Positions 1 through 4,252 of a stretch of 7,201 nucleotides of DNA are shown here, one piece after another (positions within the stretch are counted from its first letter, which is position 1; the number at the start of each line of letters is the position of its first letter). Position numbers and translations under genes: made by a program. Origin of the DNA: Candidatus Kapaibacterium sp. Its GTDB lineage: Bacteria > Bacteroidota > Ignavibacteria > Kapaibacteriales > Kapaibacteriaceae. The stretch spans positions 1 to 7,201 of the forward strand of contig JAURNF010000242.1 of NCBI GenBank assembly GCA_030830285.1. The letters run 5' to 3'. The notes under the pieces were generated by a model. It made no database searches. It worked only from the letters and a program-made list of their open reading frames with translations, and was not told the origin of the DNA.

Positions 1-33
1 ACGTCGCAATTCCACGCATCTTCGCCGCGTACT

Positions 34-111
34 TTGTGGTCACATAGAAAGTGGGTACAACCAGGTATGACATCGCCCTCATGCGCACGAGACCACAAGC
101 GCATGGGGGTG
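34..111. other. Strong hairpin with a loop complementary to an upstream segment (pseudoknot-like)
   Basis: Bases 74-86 (CGCCCTCATGCGC) pair with 99-111 (GCGCATGGGGGTG) in a 13-pair stem that includes two G-T wobbles. The loop is 87-98. Eight of the twelve loop bases (GACCACAA, 91-98) are the exact reverse complement of TTGTGGTC at 34-41, so a pseudoknot-like fold can be drawn on either strand. I do not recognise an RNA family. The element lies upstream of the TM2-like gene starting at 200 and just before a motif repeated elsewhere in the window, so it could be a leader structure, a small RNA, or part of a dispersed genomic repeat. The pairing is seen directly; any function is inference. Confidence 0.4.
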
Positions 112-120
112 TTGTGTTTT

Positions 121-147
121 AGCGGCGCGACACGATACGTCGCATAG
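121..147. repeat. Dispersed repeat module, copy 1 (ends ATACGTCGCATAG)
   Basis: The 13-base string ATACGTCGCATAG (135-147) recurs exactly at 3489-3501. In both copies a TAGCG-type start and a CGCG-rich segment lie just upstream. Each copy also contains GCGAC and its complement GTCGC as an inverted pair (here 127-131 with 139-143). Each copy sits shortly before a gene for a predicted membrane or exported protein. Bases 1-8 (ACGTCGCA) match the core again, which may be chance or a third copy cut by the window edge. Confidence 0.45.
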
Positions 148-199
148 GGCGCGAGGTTTGTGGGGTAGTATTCATTTCACACACACGGGAGAGGTCGCA

Positions 200-502
200 A
201 TGGGAGCCCAAGTTCCTGCAATGTTCGTTGATCGATACATGTCATTATCTGAGCAACAGCGAATGAAGTTTGACATACAGTATCAATCTGAAGCAAAGGA
301 TCCATCAACCGGCTTAATCTGTGCTCTATTCGGAGTGTTCTACTTCTACATGGGCGATGTAACCAAGGGAGTGATGCAGACTCTCAGTTGCTTTGTATGT
401 GTGGGGGTTGTTTGGTCGATCATTACACTCATCAACTCAAAGAAGCTTGTCGAAGAGCATAACTCTGCGGTAGCACAGCGAGTCATGACCTCGATTTCGT
501 GA
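200..502 (+). CDS. Small TM2-like membrane protein (degenerate TM2 domain)
   Basis: A 100-residue protein. The start at 200 is chosen over the ATG at 158 because a GGGAGAG ribosome-binding site (188-194) lies five bases upstream. Residues 1-35 are soluble and partly charged. Two hydrophobic stretches (about 37-51 and 57-79) follow, with a short FYMGD turn between them, then a basic/acidic tail (KKLVEEHN). The plan matches TM2-domain proteins, which have two short helices joined by a G-x-x-x-FYLG-type turn. This copy lacks the usual glycine-rich GxHRFYLG block and the aspartate normally found in the second helix, so it is a divergent member. The role of bacterial TM2 proteins is not established. 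It probably sits in the inner membrane. It shares the fold plan, but little sequence, with the TM2 protein at 901-1239. Confidence 0.75.
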   Translation: MGAQVPAMFVDRYMSLSEQQRMKFDIQYQSEAKDPSTGLICALFGVFYFYMGDVTKGVMQTLSCFVCVGVVWSIITLINSKKLVEEHNSAVAQRVMTSIS

Positions 503-580
503 TCACACTGTCATACAAATTGACATCCACTTGAGAAATACGTTGATTTGCGCACATATCCTCCATCCAACGGAGTCACC

Positions 581-784
581 ATGAAATTCGGTCCGCGCAA
601 ACCCTCGCTCAAGAAGATGATCTCGGCGCGTACATCGCCCAAGCGAATCGTCCGACACAACCTCGGACTCAAAGCGCCACGCGGTTGGGGTTGGCTAACC
701 AACCCCAAGAAGGCCGCGTACAATCGCATCTACAATCGCACCACGTTTAGCATCTGGGATCTGCTGAAGAAGTTGTTTCGGTAG
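581..784 (+). CDS. Small, very basic protein of unknown function
   Basis: A 67-residue protein. The ATG at 581 follows a CGGAG ribosome-binding site (570-574); a longer reading from 548 is possible but has no such site. It has 18 Lys/Arg residues and a single acidic residue (Asp60), so it should be strongly cationic. Visible blocks are SLKKMISART (9-18), GWGWLTNPKKAAYN (35-48) and a C-terminal amphipathic run, FSIWDLLKKLFR (56-67). The pattern K-K-x-I-x-A-R-T followed by G-x-G-x-x-x-NPKKAxYN-x-x-YN-x-T resembles small proteins or N-terminal segments I have seen annotated as hypothetical in other bacteria, but I cannot name a family. Nucleic-acid or membrane-surface binding would fit its charge; this is inference only. 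A GC-rich hairpin follows the stop codon directly. Confidence 0.65.
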   Translation: MKFGPRKPSLKKMISARTSPKRIVRHNLGLKAPRGWGWLTNPKKAAYNRIYNRTTFSIWDLLKKLFR

Positions 785-827
785 CCCCCCCCCGCTCACC
801 CACGACTAATGGTGTGGGTTGCGGGGG
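785..827 (+). terminator. GC-rich hairpin after the 67-residue gene, candidate terminator
   Basis: CCCCCGC (789-795) pairs with GCGGGGG (821-827), and ACCCAC (798-803) pairs with GTGGGT (814-819), with a small internal bulge and a 10-base loop. It begins immediately after a TAG stop with a run of nine C. The downstream strand is only moderately T-rich (about 834-850) and has no clean T tract, so it may terminate weakly or serve as a 3' stabiliser. It separates the first two genes from the operon starting at 901. Confidence 0.5.
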
Positions 828-900
828 AGCCCCATTTCCCTGATTTCTTTCCTATGTTACGGTCCTGGGATGTACTCACATAGATACACAGGAGGTAGGT

Positions 901-1239
901 ATGGAAATGCAACGCGTTGACATGTTTGTTATGTCGAACGGAAAGTACTTTGATGCGATGCAGCTCACCATGATTCGTGAGCGCTTGATGGATGCCGACG
1001 AATCGAAATGGGCGATGATCTCGTCAGTGCAGCTGCGCGATCCGATAATGATGCTTGTGGTGTCGCTGCTCGGTGGCGGACTCGGCATTGACCGCTTCAT
1101 GATTGGTCAGACAGGCGCGGGGATTGCCAAGCTGATCACATGCGGTGGACTTGGCATCTGGAGTTTGGTCGACCTCTTTCTGATCCAGAAGGCGACGCGT
1201 CAGACCAACTTCGAAAAGCTGCAACCATACCTTATGTAA
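901..1239 (+). CDS. TM2 domain-containing membrane protein, first gene of the operon
   Basis: A 112-residue protein with a clear GGAGG ribosome-binding site (891-895) five bases before the ATG. Residues 1-48 form a soluble N-terminal segment (NGKYFDAMQLTMIRERL, then SKWAMISSVQLRDP). The TM2 domain follows at about 49-95: helix 1 around MLVVSLLGGG, the turn GIDRFMIG (62-69), a glycine-rich second helix (TCGGLGIWSLVDLFLI) and Asp91. The N-terminal region plus TM2 arrangement is what I associate with Bacteroidota-type TM2 proteins. Function is unknown for the family; an inner-membrane location is expected. It is followed after one base by the DUF2752 gene, and the whole set to 3397 reads as one transcription unit. 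Confidence 0.9.
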   Translation: MEMQRVDMFVMSNGKYFDAMQLTMIRERLMDADESKWAMISSVQLRDPIMMLVVSLLGGGLGIDRFMIGQTGAGIAKLITCGGLGIWSLVDLFLIQKATRQTNFEKLQPYLM

Positions 1240-1240
1240 C

Positions 1241-1681
1241 ATGAATGATGCCGCACACGGCATGTCGCGCTCGCGGTTCTATGGCGTCGTGCTGTTGATG
1301 ACTGTTGTAGCGTATGCATGGGTTGGCTACAACGCCTACGTGCGTGCCCACGATGCATCAGGCATTTCGATCTGCATTGTTCGCTCGGTTACCGGCGTGC
1401 CATGTCCGGGCTGCGGCACCACGCGTTCGGTTATGCACCTCATGCATGGAGATGTGCTCGACGCGCTGCGGAGCAATCCTCTTGGCATTGCTGCAGTGAT
1501 TGCGCTTGGTGTTATTCCGTGGTGGATCGTTGTTGACCTCGCAACGAGGCGATCATCACTCATCGGCGCATACACGTGGAGTAATCGTGTGCTGCGTCAG
1601 CGAGCAGTTATGGTGGGAGTTCTCTTTTTCATTGCATGCCTATGGACATGGAACATCTACAACCAGGGGATCAGCAGATGA
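1241..1681 (+). CDS. DUF2752 family membrane protein
   Basis: A 146-residue protein starting one base after the upstream stop. It has no Shine-Dalgarno sequence of its own, so translation is probably coupled. An alternative ATG at 1262 would remove seven residues and has no better site. Helices lie at about 13-31, 83-100 and 122-140. The diagnostic DUF2752 signature is at 45-63: Cys45, then GVPCPGCGTTRS with Cys55 and Cys58, followed by a region with Asp71 and a conserved-looking SNPLG (78-82). The cysteine pair near the membrane could bind metal or form a disulfide; the family's activity is not known. Its stop codon overlaps the next start as ATGA (1678-1681). Confidence 0.9.
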   Translation: MNDAAHGMSRSRFYGVVLLMTVVAYAWVGYNAYVRAHDASGISICIVRSVTGVPCPGCGTTRSVMHLMHGDVLDALRSNPLGIAAVIALGVIPWWIVVDLATRRSSLIGAYTWSNRVLRQRAVMVGVLFFIACLWTWNIYNQGISR

Positions 1682-2106
1682 CAGCCGTTGAGATTGCACA
1701 GCGCGAGCACGATGCAGAGCAAGCCTCAAACGTGTACATCATGTCGCTGATTACGTTTGCGGCTGGGTTGCCCCTTCCCATCATCAATGTGATTTCGACG
1801 ATCATGTTCTTCATTGGGAGCAGACGTGAGAGTGCGTTTGTGCGCTGGCACTGCATGCAGGCGCTGATCACGGAGCTCGTAACGCTTCCACTCAACAGCG
1901 TTGCGTTTTGGTGGACGGTGAATCTTGTGTTCTTTGATACGCAGATCACCAACATGTACATCGCCTATATGATCGTGATCGGACTGCTCAATGCTATTGA
2001 GCTTGTGGCATCGATCAGGGCAGCGATTCGCGTACGCACGCACAAGCCAGTGCGCTGGTTCTTGGTATCGGACATTGCCGATCGACTTGTTGGGGAGGGG
2101 GCATGA
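1678..2106 (+). CDS. DUF4870-like multi-helix membrane protein
   Basis: A 142-residue protein. The ATG at 1678 is preferred to 1636 because AGGGGA (1665-1670) lies seven bases upstream and the start overlaps the DUF2752 stop in ATGA. The N-terminal 18 residues are charged (EIAQREHDAEQ). Helices follow at about 19-47, 60-86 and 92-118, then a basic tail (RVRTHKPVRW). The arrangement TFAAGLPLPIINVISTIMFF, then ESAFVRWHCMQAL (51-63), resembles the DUF4870/Tic20-like plan, in which helix 1 is followed by a phrase of the type S-x-F-V-x-x-H-x-x-QAL. The match is by overall pattern, so I call it DUF4870-like. Function is unknown; its neighbours suggest a membrane-complex component. Confidence 0.75.
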   Translation: MTAVEIAQREHDAEQASNVYIMSLITFAAGLPLPIINVISTIMFFIGSRRESAFVRWHCMQALITELVTLPLNSVAFWWTVNLVFFDTQITNMYIAYMIVIGLLNAIELVASIRAAIRVRTHKPVRWFLVSDIADRLVGEGA

Positions 2107-2900
2107 AGAGCATCCTGATCAAGCTCGTATTGCTTGTTGGCGTTGGTGGTGGTTTGTTCTACGGTCTGTCGATGGTGCCGTGGATGGACATGTTGCACGT
2201 TGAAGAGCTCAGTGACGACACGGAACGTCAACTCGGTGACCTTGCATGGACCGTTGTGCGTGAGACGAAGTCGGAAGTGCGCACTACATATGTGCGTGCA
2301 GCGATCGACAGTATGGTGATCCGCATCTGTGATGCAAGCGGTATCGACACAGCGGATGTCCACGTGCATGTTGTGCGTGATACCGACGTGAATGCCTATG
2401 CGTTGCCGGGCAATCACATCGTGATCAACAGCGCATTGATCCTCGACGCAACGTCAGCTGACGAAGTTGCCGGCGTGCTGTGTCATGAGATAGCGCACAG
2501 CAAGCTTGGACACATACGTGAGCGACTCGTCAAGAATGTTGGGTTAACAGCACTTGTCTCTGCCACCTCCAGCACCGGCACAACTGCAGTGATCAAAGAA
2601 CTTGTCATGCAGCTCATATCGACCTCATTCGATCGCGACAGTGAGCGCGAGGCAGACTATCAAGCCGTGCGCTATCTCCAGCGTGCCGACATCCCGCAGC
2701 GTCCACTCGCCGACTTCATGCGACGTCTTGCCGACGAGCATGCCATTGGGCTCGACGGCGTAAGCCTGATTAGCACACACCCACACCCGCGCGAGCGTGC
2801 GCGCTACCTCGACGAGCTCAGCAAGGATGTCGACACAGCAGCAGCGCCCGTTTTCGCACCAGCAACATGGGAGCAGCTGAAGAACGCCGTAAAGGAATGA
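2103..2900 (+). CDS. M48 family membrane-anchored zinc metalloprotease
   Basis: A 265-residue protein with a GGGGAGGGGG ribosome-binding region just upstream; its ATG overlaps the previous stop (ATGA, 2103-2106). Residues 4-24 form one N-terminal membrane anchor without a lipobox cysteine. The peptidase domain carries NAYALPGNHIVIN (97-109), the zinc motif HEIAH (128-132, catalytic Glu129), the third-ligand ExxxD motif (Glu181-Asp185, inside SEREAD) and STHPHPRER (224-232). These features are typical of Ste24/BepA/LoiP-type M48 proteases. The catalytic domain should face the periplasm, where such enzymes degrade misfolded envelope proteins; the side is inferred. It lacks the TPR repeats of BepA and the four-helix layout of HtpX, so it is a minimal M48. 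Operon partners may be substrates or regulators. Confidence 0.93.
   Translation: MKSILIKLVLLVGVGGGLFYGLSMVPWMDMLHVEELSDDTERQLGDLAWTVVRETKSEVRTTYVRAAIDSMVIRICDASGIDTADVHVHVVRDTDVNAYALPGNHIVINSALILDATSADEVAGVLCHEIAHSKLGHIRERLVKNVGLTALVSATSSTGTTAVIKELVMQLISTSFDRDSEREADYQAVRYLQRADIPQRPLADFMRRLADEHAIGLDGVSLISTHPHPRERARYLDELSKDVDTAAAPVFAPATWEQLKNAVKE
2891..2897 (+). promoter_or_regulatory. Ribosome-binding site that decides the tspO start
   Basis: AAAGGA (2891-2896) abuts the ATG at 2897, which is too close to use that start. It sits nine bases before the in-frame ATG at 2906, an ideal spacing. The site lies inside the last codons of the M48 gene, so the two genes are probably translationally coupled. 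Confidence 0.5.
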
Positions 2901-2905
2901 CGCGC

Positions 2906-3397
2906 ATGACATCTGCACTTGCTCTCATCGGATGGATCGCTCTGTGTTACGCTGCTGCCGCTGCCGGTGCAGTGTTTACCACCGGCAACTGGTACGCCGT
3001 GCTCAACAAGCCAACGTGGAGTCCACCCGGCTGGCTGTTTGGTCCGGTGTGGACATTGCTCTACACCATGATGGGTGTGAGTGCATGGATGGTGTGGGGG
3101 CAGGGGCGAGGCGCCGCGCCCGAACGGGGGGCAGGCAGGGGTCGAGGCGACGCCTCGCCCCTACGGGTGTTTCTCATACAACTGGCGTTGAACGCCATTT
3201 GGACGCCACTGTTTTTCGGTGCGCGTCAAATTGGATTTGCCTTCATCGAAATCATCGTGTTGTGGTGTGCGATCCTCGCAACCATCATCGCATTCCGTCG
3301 CGTGAGCACTACTGCTGCGTGGCTGCTTGTACCGTACCTGTTATGGGTCACCTTCGCAAGCGTGTTGAATGGTGCGTTGTGGTGGATGAATAGGTAG
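2906..3397 (+). CDS. tspO: TspO/MBR family tryptophan-rich membrane protein with an in-frame repeat insertion
   Basis: A 163-residue protein when started at 2906 (ATG at 2897 gives 166). Five helices are visible at about 3-24, 46-64, 88-106, 110-130 and 136-158. Family hallmarks are present: the first-loop NWYAVLNKPTWSPP (28-41), GPVWTLLY (46-53), QLALNAIWTPLFFG (92-105) and PYLLWVTFASVLN (143-155). TspO proteins bind tetrapyrroles and act in porphyrin, oxidative-stress or light signalling; which applies here cannot be told. The oddity is residues 65-86, a Gly/Arg/Ala-rich low-complexity stretch between helices 2 and 3, encoded by roughly 80% GC DNA containing two degenerate palindromic units (3101-3167). 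The frame is kept and all helices remain, so the gene looks functional. It is the last gene of the operon. Confidence 0.93.
   Translation: MTSALALIGWIALCYAAAAAGAVFTTGNWYAVLNKPTWSPPGWLFGPVWTLLYTMMGVSAWMVWGQGRGAAPERGAGRGRGDASPLRVFLIQLALNAIWTPLFFGARQIGFAFIEIIVLWCAILATIIAFRRVSTTAAWLLVPYLLWVTFASVLNGALWWMNR
3101..3167. repeat. Tandem GC-rich palindromic element inserted in-frame in tspO
   Basis: Two related units lie at 3101-3131 and 3136-3167. Both begin CAGGGG(T)CGAGGCG and contain ACGGG near the end. The second is a near-perfect hairpin: AGGGG (3137-3141) pairs with CCCCT (3158-3162) and CGAGGCG (3143-3149) with CGCCTCG (3151-3157), with one bulged T. The first is decayed on its right arm. Its start matches 11 of 14 bases with the GTAGAGGCGAGACG core of the hairpins after tspO. 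It encodes the Gly/Arg-rich TspO loop. Confidence 0.75.
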
Positions 3398-3403
3398 GGG
3401 GCG

Positions 3404-3433
3404 TGTAGAGGCGAGACGCTGTCTCGCCGAGGT
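3404..3433. repeat. Intergenic palindromic repeat, unit A
   Basis: A 30-base unit, TGTAGAGGCGAGACGCTGTC and onward, identical to unit B (3442-3471) at 28 of 30 positions. It forms a perfect 8-pair stem, GGCGAGAC (3410-3417) with GTCTCGCC (3421-3428), and a 3-base loop. Located 7 bases after the tspO stop, it may act as a REP-like 3' stabiliser or terminator. There is no T tract. Confidence 0.75.
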
Positions 3434-3441
3434 TGAGACGA

Positions 3442-3471
3442 TGTAGAGGCGCGACGCCGTCTCGCCGAGGT
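3442..3471. repeat. Intergenic palindromic repeat, unit B
   Basis: The second tandem unit, offset by 38 bases from unit A. The two differences from A fall in the stem (C for A at 3452) and the loop (C for T at 3458). Its stem, GGCGCGAC (3448-3455) with GTCTCGCC (3459-3466), therefore has one C-T mismatch. It runs directly into the module at 3471-3501. Confidence 0.75.
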
Positions 3472-3501
3472 AGCGACACCGCGCCATAATACGTCGCATA
3501 G
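3471..3501. repeat. Dispersed repeat module, copy 2 (ends ATACGTCGCATAG)
   Basis: Shares the exact 13-base end ATACGTCGCATAG (3489-3501) with 135-147, plus a similar TAGCG/CGCG-rich upstream part. The inverted pair GCGAC (3473-3477) and GTCGC (3493-3497) is present here too, with a longer loop. It directly follows hairpin unit B and precedes the leader of the P13-like gene. Confidence 0.45.
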
Positions 3502-3551
3502 ACATTCATGTTTGCTATGGTTTTACGAATTCACATAAGGCATGGTCACTG

Positions 3552-4148
3552 ATGCAAATCACAGCAGTTCGCAGTCTTGTTATCGCAGTTCTCCTTGTAA
3601 TAGTCGGTGCAGTTGACGGAATCGCGCAGACGCCATACGTGAGTCGTTACGAGGAGGACTCGTTGCAGACGCTCGTTGATATCAGCTTGCTGATATCCGA
3701 TGACATGGAAGCACACGGACCGGTGATCAGAAGCTTAGCGACCCATCTATCGTATCGACAGCGAGCCCGCCTGTATGCAGCACACTCAGTATCAGGTGGT
3801 GGCGCATTCGCGTTGAATCTATTTGTCGGATTCGGCGTTGGCTCATATGTCCAGGGTAACATCGGCGGCGGTGTGTTCGGAACACTATCGCAGGCCGTTG
3901 GCGCTGCGCTGTTCTTTACATCCGCTGGTTCATCGGGAACCGAGACCGAAGCTCTCATTGGCGCTGCCTTATTCATCACTGGACGTTTGTACGACCTGAT
4001 CGCACCATGGGCATACGCAGGGAGTAAGAACGATGATCTGCGTCGCAACCTAGGTGGCTTCAAGCTGTCGGTGAACACCTCGCAGCGATATGACCTTGGT
4101 GCGATGCCGATGGTGTGGCCGAATGTGGGGATCGCGATGTCGTTCTAA
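3552..4148 (+). CDS. Exported P13-like putative outer-membrane protein
   Basis: A 198-residue protein with a classic signal peptide: Arg7, a hydrophobic core at 8-20 and likely cleavage after Ala25 (GIA before QTP). The only ribosome-binding candidate is AAGG at 3537-3540, eleven bases from the ATG. The mature N-terminus (27-75) is soluble. Two hydrophobic blocks follow: ALNLFVGFGVGSYVQGNIGG (87-106) running to about 124, and LIGAALFITGRLYDLIAPWAYA (135-156) followed by GSKN (157-160). This LxxGFGxGSxxQGxxxGG and Gx-R-x-x-x-x-x-x-P-x-x-x-A pattern resembles the P13 family of spirochaete membrane channel proteins. The chain ends in Phe, as many outer-membrane proteins do. Channel or surface function is inferred from family resemblance only. 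It is flanked by the repeat-rich spacer and appears to be a single-gene unit. Confidence 0.75.
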   Translation: MQITAVRSLVIAVLLVIVGAVDGIAQTPYVSRYEEDSLQTLVDISLLISDDMEAHGPVIRSLATHLSYRQRARLYAAHSVSGGGAFALNLFVGFGVGSYVQGNIGGGVFGTLSQAVGAALFFTSAGSSGTETEALIGAALFITGRLYDLIAPWAYAGSKNDDLRRNLGGFKLSVNTSQRYDLGAMPMVWPNVGIAMSF

Positions 4149-4252
4149 GATCTGACGGTGGAAAACATCAGCTCTAGGCAGTTGCTCAGTTAGCGATTCT
4201 GCACGATGTTGCATGCTGATTCATCACGCGAATTATGCTTGGATAGATACAC

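Noticed and set aside
1..176. Stop-free frames on both strands at the left edge (forward 1-147, reverse 176-1 with an ATG at 104-102)
   Set aside because: Short open frames of this length are expected by chance, no ribosome-binding site or recognised domain is visible, and the same stretch is better described by its strong inverted repeats and the repeated motif. A real gene running off the left edge cannot be excluded.
520..548. TTGACA (520-525) with TTGATT 17 bases later as a sigma-70 promoter
   Set aside because: The -10 match is poor (three of six) and the likely host lineage uses a different promoter consensus.
511..729. Reverse-strand frame of 72 residues opposite the small basic gene
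   Set aside because: No ribosome-binding site and no family; it is the complement of a better supported gene with its own Shine-Dalgarno sequence.
785..793. Run of nine C as a possible phase-variation tract
   Set aside because: It lies after a stop codon and inside a hairpin arm, not in a coding frame or a clear promoter spacer.
1965..2417. Reverse-strand frame of 150 residues
   Set aside because: Lies opposite the DUF4870-like and M48 genes; its composition is rich in His/Thr/Arg with no domain, as expected of a shadow frame.
2932..3393. Forward frame of 153 residues overlapping tspO
   Set aside because: Out-of-frame reading of tspO; rich in Cys/Arg/His with no recognisable fold, while the tspO frame carries all family motifs.
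3101..3471. CRISPR array suggested by spaced repeats
   Set aside because: Only pairs of palindromic units, with no regular unique spacers and no cas genes; REP-like or MITE-like elements explain them better.
3647..4078. Reverse-strand frame of 143 residues
   Set aside because: Opposite the P13-like gene, which has a signal peptide and family motifs; the reverse product is Pro/Ser-rich and unrecognised.
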